Origin: CBDHFQ01 sp965262565
Lineage (GTDB): Bacteria > Bacteroidota > Bacteroidia > J057
Direction of reading: 5' to 3'
NCBI GenBank assembly: GCA_965262565.1
Contig: CBDHFQ010000033.1
Location: 353,042-417,041, forward strand
Length of the DNA: 64,000 bases
The position numbers were made by a program, and so were the translations under genes. The notes below the pieces were generated by a model. The model saw nothing but the letters and a program-made list of their open reading frames with translations, was not told the origin of the DNA and ran no database searches. Below are positions 27,609-35,458 of this stretch, piece after piece; the stretch's first letter is position 1, and the number at the start of each line of letters is the position of its first letter.

Positions 27609-29519
27609 ATGAACATTGCTACACTAAAAGCTTTTGCACTAATAGGTAGTGCATTGATTTCTATTGCCCGGGCCCAACTATTAGATGAACCCACAGTTGA
27701 ACCTGAGAGAGGATGGTTTGATAAACCGATAAAAGTTTCACTTACTGCGGATGAAAAAAAAGCAGTAATATATTATACTTTAGACGGATCTATTCCTTCT
27801 GACACTAATGGATCGATATATAAAGCCCCCATCTTAATTGAGGGGGCTTCTGTATTACGTTCACGTGCTTATCTGAGCGAAAAAGTTTTTAGCAACGTTA
27901 ATTCACACACATATCTAATTGAGTCTTCCATTCTTTCTCAGTCAGATAGTATTGATGGATGGCCCAGACCATTACTAGCGACGGGCTATGGCAATAGCTT
28001 ATTGAAATTTGATTATGAGATGGATCCTGAAATTGTTCAGCATGAAGCCTACAAAGAAGATATTATCAAGGGACTATACAGCATTCCAGCGATTTGTCTA
28101 TCAATGAAGAAGGAGGATTTTTGGCAAATGACGCTGAGAAATGATGAGTTACCTGTAAGTATTGAGTTGATATATCCTGATGGTAAGACGGAACAAATAG
28201 ACGGAGGAATCGAAGGGATGAGCCATAAACATATGAAAAGGAACTATAGGCTATCTTTCAAGAAAAAATATGGAAAAGGAAAATTCAAATCAGATATATT
28301 TAAAGACTATGCTCCTCTACATGGAAAAAGTGCCGCAAAAGAATTTGATCAAATTGTATTGAGGGCTGGAACTCAACGTTCCTGGGCTCGTGACGATTTA
28401 CCTGATCGCACAGCTTTTACCAGAGATCAATGGTACAGAGATACCCAATTAGCGATGTCCGATGCAAGTCCGAGAGGGACTTTTATGCATCTGTTTGTAA
28501 ATGGAGTTTATTTCGGGATGTACAATGTAACTGAAAGGCCAGATGAAAAATTTCTGTCCAGCTACTTTGGAGGAGATGATGAACATTGGTTTTGTATGAA
28601 TCATAATGGCACGCTGGAAGGGGATGAAATTCGATATAACTATCTGATGGATAGCATACTTATTAAAGACTTAAGCAGACCAGATGCATACGAAGAATTT
28701 ACTACCTACTTAGATGTTCCTAATTTTTGCGATTACGTTTTATTAGGATGGTTCATCGGAATGTCAGACTGGCCGGAAAATAATTACTATGCAGGAGCGA
28801 GAGTTGTAGATCCTACGCCTTTACGCTTTTTGGGATGGGATGCAGAATTATCCTGGGATGATAAAAAGGATAGCCATCCAGGGGCTCATGTACATCCAGC
28901 GTTTTTACCCGGAGAGGAAGCATATTCTCCGATTCCTCAGATTTGGCAGGCAGCTATTAAACAGCCAGATTTTTTAATGGCTTTTACTGATCGTGTGTAC
29001 CTACACGGTTTGAAGAATGGCGCATTGACTGATGAAGCTTGTAAAGAAAGATGGAACATTCTTAATAATTACATTTCTGAAGCAGTGGTGGTAGAATCTG
29101 CTAGATGGGGAGATGTGCTGGAAGATAGTATCACTCGAACGAGAGATGACCAATGGGCTTCTGAAATAGTGAGAGTTGAAAACATGATGAATGGGAATAT
29201 GGACAGATTTCTGCTAGCACTCAGGGAAGTAGGCTATTATCCTGCTATAGATCCTCCTTTTTGGAAAGAACCTATGGATAATATGTGGGAAATTACCCAA
29301 TTTGATGCTTCCAAAGCTCAAGGGATAAATATTTATTATCGGCTGGATGGAGGCGATCCGAGAGATTCCGGTGGAGACATACATATAGAGGCTAAGCTTT
29401 ATGAAGGACCGGTTAAGCTTCCCGATTCCTGTATGATTTCAGCCAGAGCCCTCAAAGACTCAGTTTGGAGCGCATTGTACCAGACATCTTACGGGATAAA
29501 TATAGTAGAAAAGAAATAA
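27609..29519 (+). CDS. secreted CotH-type kinase with chitobiase C-terminal-like domain
   Basis: A 636-residue protein with a signal peptide (ending SIARAQ). It starts with a CHB_HEX_C-like domain (about 30-100: KAVIYYTLDGSIPSD, ILIEGASVLRSRAY), followed by a CotH domain (about 130-480). In the CotH domain, NYRLSFKKKYGKG, LRAGTQRSWARDD, FVNGVYFGMYNVTERP and the Asp-rich LGWDAELSWDD match the atypical kinase family that phosphorylates secreted proteins. A second chitobiase-like repeat is near the C-terminus (YYRLDGGDPRDSGG). There is no T9SS domain. The upstream Kelch/T9SS protein could be its substrate (inference). Convergent with the TonB receptor, 2 bases apart. Confidence 0.9.
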   Translation: MNIATLKAFALIGSALISIARAQLLDEPTVEPERGWFDKPIKVSLTADEKKAVIYYTLDGSIPSDTNGSIYKAPILIEGASVLRSRAYLSEKVFSNVNSHTYLIESSILSQSDSIDGWPRPLLATGYGNSLLKFDYEMDPEIVQHEAYKEDIIKGLYSIPAICLSMKKEDFWQMTLRNDELPVSIELIYPDGKTEQIDGGIEGMSHKHMKRNYRLSFKKKYGKGKFKSDIFKDYAPLHGKSAAKEFDQIVLRAGTQRSWARDDLPDRTAFTRDQWYRDTQLAMSDASPRGTFMHLFVNGVYFGMYNVTERPDEKFLSSYFGGDDEHWFCMNHNGTLEGDEIRYNYLMDSILIKDLSRPDAYEEFTTYLDVPNFCDYVLLGWFIGMSDWPENNYYAGARVVDPTPLRFLGWDAELSWDDKKDSHPGAHVHPAFLPGEEAYSPIPQIWQAAIKQPDFLMAFTDRVYLHGLKNGALTDEACKERWNILNNYISEAVVVESARWGDVLEDSITRTRDDQWASEIVRVENMMNGNMDRFLLALREVGYYPAIDPPFWKEPMDNMWEITQFDASKAQGINIYYRLDGGDPRDSGGDIHIEAKLYEGPVKLPDSCMISARALKDSVWSALYQTSYGINIVEKK

Positions 29520-29521
29520 CT

Positions 29522-32206
29522 TTATTCCCATTTCCATGTAAGGCTTAGGTTAAAAGTCCTATTTAGAAGATTGGTTTCTGTTCCAATTATTCTACTTAAG
29601 GCTGATTCATTTCTCGTTAAATTAGAAGGAACAGAATAAATGTATTGAATGTATCTTACGTTCTGATGGTTGGTAAGATTAAATACCGAGGAGCCGAGCG
29701 ACAACTTGTGTCTTCCTAAAGGAATGTGATAATTAACACCCAGATCAATTCTTTGATACGCAGGTAAGCGCCTGATTCTATCCTCAACTGTTAACATTCT
29801 CCTATCCTGTTCCCTGGTTAATACTGAAAAGTCGCTATAAGGTCTCCCGCTACTGAAGATCCAATTAGCCGAAAAATCAAACCGACCTACACTATATTGA
29901 TTGATCCATTTGATTTGATGTCTTCGGTCATCTTCTTTGGGAAACGCTTCTCCTCTCAAAATTTCTTCAAAAGATTGCGTGGACTTACTCAAGGTGTAGG
30001 CTAGCCATCCACTGTAACTATTTGGGGAGTAACTGATAAGAAGGTCTAATCCATTAGTAGTGCTACTTCCAGAAAAAAGTTGGTAGGCTCCTCTGCTTAC
30101 AGGAGTTTCTTCTATGGAATTAAATCCGGGTACTAATAAAGCATGTTCCAACACATTGGCTTGATCTTTATGATAAAGCTCCAGATCCACCAGCCAATCT
30201 CCTTTGGAAAAGGTCGCCCCCAACATATAATTATCTGATTGACCCAGAGGAATGCTATCTCCATCAGCAAGCGCCATAAAATCAATACTTTGACCCAGAC
30301 GGTTTTCGTGTATAATCTCCCTCAAAAATTGATTATCTCTACTAAATGATCCCTTAATGCTAAAAGTACCGGAAAGTTGATAGGAAGTATTCCATCTGGG
30401 AGAGGCATATAATTGCTCTGTTAATCCAAAATAGCTCAATCTAACTCCAGCCTGAATGAGCCAGTCCTTATTGACTAACCATTGATATTGACCAAAGGTG
30501 TTCCATTCCATGACCTGATCATCATTGGCAAAAATGTTATTATTATCAGCAAAAAAAGAAAAGGAATTATCGTGATAGGTGCCTCCACTTCCCACCTCTA
30601 TTCTTTGGTTATCCTTTACCTTATATTCAAGCTTCACCGTTCCCCCTATATCTTTCAAATTTACAGATTGAACATTCGTAAAAGCCGAACGAACCTCCTC
30701 ATTCGCTCTTGAACGCCTGATAGAAGAAGTAATTTCAGCACCATCATCATACTGACTGTAAAACATAGTGGCAAATAGGCGCGCATTGTTATTAATTCTA
30801 TACCGGTAATTTATAGAAGCACCCGTATTTGACCAATCTTCACCTTGTTGAAATAGTTCTATATTTGCAATAGGATTATTTCTACTTCGAGTTCTATAAG
30901 CCAATACATAATCATTCGTGAACTGATCCTGACTCCTAAATCCGTTTAGCGTGATAAAGTGTTTTTTTCCAGGTTTTACAATTAATTTTGCATTGAGGTC
31001 ATAAAATTGCAAAGCAGGAGTGTTATTGACGAGGGATGGCCGACTTGGATCAATGAAATCTCCTAAATCAATCATTTCCCTTTGATTAACCCCATCGAAT
31101 AAGCTAGATTCAGCAGCATTTGAATAAGAAGTCCTTCCCTGTACCAATAAACTTAGTTGATCATTAATGGGAGCTTCAATCTGTGCAGATGCAGTCAATG
31201 TATTGATAGAAACCTGAGATTTCCATCTTCTAATGCTATCAGTAGATTGTAATAAAAGCATCCCACCTGTTTTACCACCATACTCTGCAGGTAGGGCATT
31301 TTTGTAAAGTTGAGCTTCCTCGACATAATCACTACTAATGGAACTATAAATACCAAAGAAATGAGCTGCCTTGTAAATGGGGATTCCATCCAGTACAATA
31401 AGTGTCTCATTATCTTCACTCCCCCTGATCTTTATGCCTGCGTCCAAATCGTCTGTACCTTGAACTCCCGGTAGCAATTGGACGCTGCGAAATAAATCTG
31501 ATTGTCCTAAAGTAGATGCATAAGTAGACGCAAAATGTTGAATATTCAGCGATAATTGATCAGGAGAAATGAAAAGGGCAGGAGAGCGATCCTTGATATC
31601 TACTGGTTCTATGCTATAGGGATGTAGGACAAGTTCAATATCCGGCTTGAGTCGGCATTCCTCTACTGTTTTTTGAATGGATTGATATCCCAGCATGCGA
31701 ATATAACATGTTCTGTAGGATAAGTGCGAAGGTATTCGTAAGAGGAAATAGCCGTGTTCATCTGTTAATGTACCAATGCGCATGGTATCCAGCCTGATCA
31801 TCGCATACATAAGAGGAAGTTGTGTTTCTTTATCTACCACTTTCCCTTTAATAGTGACCACATTATCAGGTGTTTCTCTCCGGTAGTTTTCCACCTTTCT
31901 TATTAGCACCTGGTGCTTATCCAAGATTTTATAACTGATGTTTAGCCCCAGAAACAACTGATCCAGAAAATCTGATAAGGTAGCGGCTTGAATATTGATT
32001 GGACCGATAGGTTGATCCTGGGCCCATTCCTCTGCATAGGATAAGGATAATTTATAAGATAGGCTGATCTGAGAAAATACCTCGGATAAAGTTGTAGGGG
32101 ATGATAAAGACAAGTGGTAGCCATGAGAATGAATACCAGATTGACCTATAAGTAGTGAACAGGAAAAATAGGCAAAGAATATAATAATGTATGTGAACAT
32201 TCTCAT
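29522..32206 (-). CDS. TonB-dependent receptor with STN and carboxypeptidase-regulatory domains
   Basis: An 894-residue outer-membrane receptor: a signal segment, an STN domain (about 34-98: TLSEVFSQISLSYKLSLSYA), a carboxypeptidase-regulatory-like beta domain (about 118-206: IKGKVVDKETQLPLMYAMI), a plug (about 222-330: LLPGVQGTDDLDAGIKIRGS, ETLIVLDGIPIY) and a long beta-barrel ending FNLSLTWKWE. The STN domain is the part that signals to FecR-type anti-sigma factors in the Fec/Fox systems. It is encoded directly after FecR (25-base gap), so it is the likely input of the locus. The substrate is unknown. Confidence 0.92.
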   Translation of the reverse strand: MRMFTYIIIFFAYFSCSLLIGQSGIHSHGYHLSLSSPTTLSEVFSQISLSYKLSLSYAEEWAQDQPIGPINIQAATLSDFLDQLFLGLNISYKILDKHQVLIRKVENYRRETPDNVVTIKGKVVDKETQLPLMYAMIRLDTMRIGTLTDEHGYFLLRIPSHLSYRTCYIRMLGYQSIQKTVEECRLKPDIELVLHPYSIEPVDIKDRSPALFISPDQLSLNIQHFASTYASTLGQSDLFRSVQLLPGVQGTDDLDAGIKIRGSEDNETLIVLDGIPIYKAAHFFGIYSSISSDYVEEAQLYKNALPAEYGGKTGGMLLLQSTDSIRRWKSQVSINTLTASAQIEAPINDQLSLLVQGRTSYSNAAESSLFDGVNQREMIDLGDFIDPSRPSLVNNTPALQFYDLNAKLIVKPGKKHFITLNGFRSQDQFTNDYVLAYRTRSRNNPIANIELFQQGEDWSNTGASINYRYRINNNARLFATMFYSQYDDGAEITSSIRRSRANEEVRSAFTNVQSVNLKDIGGTVKLEYKVKDNQRIEVGSGGTYHDNSFSFFADNNNIFANDDQVMEWNTFGQYQWLVNKDWLIQAGVRLSYFGLTEQLYASPRWNTSYQLSGTFSIKGSFSRDNQFLREIIHENRLGQSIDFMALADGDSIPLGQSDNYMLGATFSKGDWLVDLELYHKDQANVLEHALLVPGFNSIEETPVSRGAYQLFSGSSTTNGLDLLISYSPNSYSGWLAYTLSKSTQSFEEILRGEAFPKEDDRRHQIKWINQYSVGRFDFSANWIFSSGRPYSDFSVLTREQDRRMLTVEDRIRRLPAYQRIDLGVNYHIPLGRHKLSLGSSVFNLTNHQNVRYIQYIYSVPSNLTRNESALSRIIGTETNLLNRTFNLSLTWKWE

Positions 32207-32231
32207 AAATCCATCCCGGTATGATGAGTGT

Positions 32232-33281
32232 TTATTTCACCTTGGTACTATCAGCTGTAATAAGTACTTGTTTCTTATCAATGCTGTAATACAGTCCCAA
32301 GGGCCAACAAATGCTGTATAATGCGCCTTCCAGATCATCTCCTCTGAAAAATCCGGTATATAGGGTGTCTCTCAAGGCGGCCTCTAACTGAATTTGAACG
32401 TCATATTGCCTTTCCAATTCTTCTATGACTTGTTGATATGGGATTCCTTTAAACCGATAATTTCCCTGGATCCAACTATCTTTTTCCAGATCCTCCAGTA
32501 ATCTCTTTTCTATTAACGTACCATTTCTCAAATCTATAGTCTCACCAGGATCAAGAATAACACTTTTTTTCTCCGGTTCTACAGTTACCTTGACTTGTCC
32601 AGTGAGACAAGCCACCTGAAATGCCCGTTGTCTACTATAAACATTGAAACTGGTACCCAAAACTTCAATGGTTCCTACATCCGTTTTCACAATAAATTTA
32701 GCCCCTTTTTCCACTTCAAAGAATGCTTCTCCTTCCAGCTTAAGTTGTCTGTTCGTGGCCCACTTTCTCTTTTGAAAACGAATTTCCGTATCCGAATTAA
32801 TTCTGATAACAGAAGAGTCAGGAAGCGTATATACTAAATGTTCTCCTCTGGCAGTACTTACATTGACTATTTGGGGACTTAACCAAATCCATAGAAGTAC
32901 CAGAGAAAGACAGGCCGCTATCGTAGATATAAGATATAATACCTTTATCCTGGAGGTGGTACTTTTTTGATGATCAACTTTTACAGGGGAAAGTTTTTTG
33001 AAAGGGATTTCGGGTTTAACGTCTGTAGGAGAAATTTGAGCAATGGAATCATCTATTCTACGCCACAAGGCTTCCGTATTCGTAGGAATGCTTACGGGAT
33101 TAAATTCCATTTGTTGAACCATCCTGATAGCCTGCTCTACCGTATCTATCACTTCAGGATGTGCTTCTAGCCATGCTGCCCACTTCCGGTTCAACTCAGG
33201 ATCTGTCGCCTTTACCCACGCTATGAATAAAGCCTCTGTAGCATATTCTTCAGCACTATATGGTAAAAATGTTTCTTTCAT
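32232..33281 (-). CDS. FecR family anti-sigma factor
   Basis: A 349-residue protein: a cytoplasmic N-terminal part with the sigma-binding pattern (FIAWVKATDPELNRKWAAWLEAHP), one membrane helix (about 108-128, LYLISTIAACLSLVLLWIW), then the periplasmic FecR domain (ARGEHLVYTLPDSSVIRINS, LEGEAFFEVEKGAKFIVKT, VEVLGTSFNVYSR-type blocks) and a C-terminal DUF4974-like/STN-like domain (FKGIPYQQVIEELERQYDVQI). FecR proteins relay the receptor signal through the membrane to an ECF sigma factor. It is located between the HExxH lipoprotein (13-base gap) and the TonB receptor. Confidence 0.92.
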   Translation of the reverse strand: MKETFLPYSAEEYATEALFIAWVKATDPELNRKWAAWLEAHPEVIDTVEQAIRMVQQMEFNPVSIPTNTEALWRRIDDSIAQISPTDVKPEIPFKKLSPVKVDHQKSTTSRIKVLYLISTIAACLSLVLLWIWLSPQIVNVSTARGEHLVYTLPDSSVIRINSDTEIRFQKRKWATNRQLKLEGEAFFEVEKGAKFIVKTDVGTIEVLGTSFNVYSRQRAFQVACLTGQVKVTVEPEKKSVILDPGETIDLRNGTLIEKRLLEDLEKDSWIQGNYRFKGIPYQQVIEELERQYDVQIQLEAALRDTLYTGFFRGDDLEGALYSICWPLGLYYSIDKKQVLITADSTKVK

Positions 33282-33294
33282 AGGCTTAGGTTAT

Positions 33295-33783
33295 TCATTG
33301 TCCTGAAAATAATTCATCTAAATAGTCTTCTCTTGTAGTATTACTGTAAAGATTCCTACATCCACTTGTCCCACTATGCATCATGCTTGTACAAATTCCT
33401 CGTATATTTTCCGTATCTAAATGAGGTCTCCCCAGAAAACAATGCCCTAATTCATGAAATACGAGAAATTCTCTTGCCAACTCATCTGCCCCATTCCAAT
33501 ACTCGACATCTATACGCACTTCTTTCTCTCCATTGCTTGCCGTAAAACACTGGCCAGTGGCAAGATCATCTATCATCAATAGGTTTCCTGATATTCTGGC
33601 AGAATCGTAATCTACTTGAATGCCGCGAATAGCTGCTGCTGCTCTAAAAGACTCAAAATAAGGAATCAATTCTTCATCAATCACAACAGGCACTATCTCA
33701 TTTTCTTCAATGAAATCCTGTTCACAGGAATTTAAGACAAGGAAGAAGCTAAGCATAACAACTGTTCTCGTAATTAAAGTCAT
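33295..33783 (-). CDS. HExxH-motif putative zinc metalloprotease lipoprotein
   Basis: A 162-residue protein. ATG 33783 gives a compact lipoprotein signal (MTLITRTVVMLSFFLVLNSC, Cys20); an upstream ATG at 33819 is also in frame. The motif HELGH is at residues 110-114, with a further His at 121 (HELGHCFLGRPH), followed by CTSMMHSG (131-138), a Met-turn-like element. This pattern belongs to small Bacteroidota putative metallopeptidase lipoproteins. The mature part is acidic near the N-terminus (EQDFIEENEI). It lies inside the sigma/FecR/TonB locus: 128 bases after the sigma gene and 13 bases before FecR. A role in anti-sigma cleavage or substrate processing is inference. Confidence 0.82.
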   Translation of the reverse strand: MTLITRTVVMLSFFLVLNSCEQDFIEENEIVPVVIDEELIPYFESFRAAAAIRGIQVDYDSARISGNLLMIDDLATGQCFTASNGEKEVRIDVEYWNGADELAREFLVFHELGHCFLGRPHLDTENIRGICTSMMHSGTSGCRNLYSNTTREDYLDELFSGQ

Positions 33784-33911
33784 TTTTCCATTCTTTATCA
33801 GATAAGTCATCTGCTTCACATTTGTACCCTTTAGAAAAGTATTTTTTTGCTTTTTTCTATTGTCTCGTTATTACATCCAGAAAGAATGAAAACAAGGATC
33901 AACCATAACTT

Positions 33912-34481
33912 TTATTGAATCCCTGATAGGATGATAAAAGTAATTACTGTGATATAATATTTTTTTAGTGCTTTAATTCCATTAAATACCAGATTCCTTG
34001 CCGATTGGTACGAAATTCCCATCGCTCTACAAATTCCATCATAATCCATATCTTCGTAGAACTTGAGATATATCGCCTCTTTTTGTCGTTTACTCAATTG
34101 ATTAAAAGCAAGTTGAATTTTATGATGCTGAAATTCTGAAGTTTCCTGAGCAATCATTTGTTCATCAATGGCCAGTTCCACCTCAAAATCTATCTTTTCT
34201 GGTGTTTGATTACTTTGCTTCTGTACTTTTTGAAGCTTTCTAATAATTTTTCTTCTCAAAGCTACCAGAAGATAGGGACGTACCGCATTAGTATGGCTCA
34301 ATCCTCCCCTGTTTTTCCATAATTCCAGGAAAAGGTCGTGTATACAATCTTCTATTAATACCTGATCAGAGGTGAATCTATATCCATATGCCAGTAAGTG
34401 CTGAATATGAGTACGATAGATTTGTTCCAGCGCACCTTTGCTACCAGCTTTGAGTTGTTGCCATACTTCTGATTCCATCAT
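33912..34481 (-). CDS. ECF sigma factor (sigma-70 family)
   Basis: A 189-residue protein with region 2 (ALEQIYRTHIQHLLAYGYRF, IEDCIHDLFLELWKNRG) and region 4 (LSKRQKEAIYLKFYEDMDYD, ISYQSARNLVFNGIKALK), the standard two-domain Bacteroidota ECF layout. Starts at 34481 or 34478 (MM) are equivalent. It precedes the HExxH lipoprotein, FecR and the TonB receptor on the same strand. The C-terminal tail YYITVITFIILSGIQ is hydrophobic, which is a little unusual for a sigma factor and could affect membrane association or be incidental. Confidence 0.93.
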   Translation of the reverse strand: MMESEVWQQLKAGSKGALEQIYRTHIQHLLAYGYRFTSDQVLIEDCIHDLFLELWKNRGGLSHTNAVRPYLLVALRRKIIRKLQKVQKQSNQTPEKIDFEVELAIDEQMIAQETSEFQHHKIQLAFNQLSKRQKEAIYLKFYEDMDYDGICRAMGISYQSARNLVFNGIKALKKYYITVITFIILSGIQ

Positions 34482-34600
34482 AGCACTGTAAATCTATCTA
34501 ATTTTTTTTTGATTTTTTTTTCAAATCATGAGTACAAACGAAAGATACCCGGCTTATGGAGGTGTATGAACTAAATAAATTGGATTAAACAAAACTATTT

Positions 34601-35323
34601 ATGATGAAGAACAGCTTTTTTAACACAACCTGGGTATTAGGATTTGTATTACTAACGATCCTTGTTGCATGTGAAGATGAGAATATCACTTCTGAGGTAG
34701 ATGGGACGGTAGAAAATTATGTGCTCGAATCTGTAGAATCACTGGAAGATAGTGCTCAATGCGGTAGACATGGTTGCTTCGAACTAGTATTTCCAGTATC
34801 TATTTCATTTCCTGATGAGACTACGGCTGAGGTGAACGACTTTGAAGAATTAAGGGATGCCATTAGTACATGGAAAACGGAGAATACTGAGGTAGAAGGA
34901 AGGCCTGGATTTGTTTATCCGATTGAAGTCGTTTCTTCTGAAGGGGAAGTAATTACAGTGAATGATGCAGAAGAATTATCTGCCTTAAGAATTGAATGTG
35001 GAAGAGGATTTCGCTTTGGGAGACATGCAAGAAGAGGTCGTGGCTTCTTTGGAAAAGGAGGCCCTGGAACACCTTGCTTTGAAATTGTATATCCTATTAC
35101 CATTCAATTTCCCGACAGTACTACAGCTGAAGTAGCTGATCGCGAATCTCTAAAAGGGGCAGTGAGGAATTGGAGAGAAGACAATCCAGGAGTGAGAGCC
35201 AGAGGAGCTGTTGTTTTCCCCATAGAAGTACAATTAGATGATGAAAGTATCATTTCGGTAGAGTCTAAAGAAGCATTAAGAGACCTAAAAGGAATTTGTC
35301 AGGAATCTTCTGATGACGCTTAA
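34601..35323 (+). CDS. lipoprotein with a duplicated beta domain, unknown function
   Basis: A 240-residue protein. ATGs at 34601 and 34604 are both possible starts. The lipoprotein signal FVLLTILVAC places lipidated Cys at about residue 24. Two copies of a domain follow. Copy 1 begins CFELVFPVSISFPDETTAEV and contains VYPIEVVSSEGEVITVN. Copy 2 begins CFEIVYPITIQFPDSTTAEV and contains VFPIEVQLDDESIISVE. Each copy has an internal helix (REL/ESL-type, EELRDAISTWK, ESLKGAVRNWR) and ends near a Cys. A Gly/Arg-rich, positively charged linker (FGRHARRGRGFFGKGG) separates them. The family is seen in other Bacteroidota lipoproteins but its function is not known. It is divergent from the ECF sigma factor gene. 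Confidence 0.75.
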   Translation: MMKNSFFNTTWVLGFVLLTILVACEDENITSEVDGTVENYVLESVESLEDSAQCGRHGCFELVFPVSISFPDETTAEVNDFEELRDAISTWKTENTEVEGRPGFVYPIEVVSSEGEVITVNDAEELSALRIECGRGFRFGRHARRGRGFFGKGGPGTPCFEIVYPITIQFPDSTTAEVADRESLKGAVRNWREDNPGVRARGAVVFPIEVQLDDESIISVESKEALRDLKGICQESSDDA

Positions 35324-35404
35324 AGCACTCCCGACAACTTAAAATTAACAGCGCAATTTCAATAGTCAATCAATTAAGGGTGTTACATCACGGTAGTGTG
35401 AGGA

Positions 35405-35441
35405 AAACGTCGGTTATGCAGGGCCGACGTTTCTTATTTTT
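35405..35441 (+). terminator. intrinsic terminator after the duplicated-domain lipoprotein
   Basis: A perfect 9-bp stem AAACGTCGG / CCGACGTTT around a 10-base loop, followed by CTTATTTTT. It lies 82 bases after the stop at 35323, just before the end of the convergent ABC permease gene (35459). Confidence 0.85.
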
Positions 35442-35458
35442 GAGCTAATTTAAATAAC

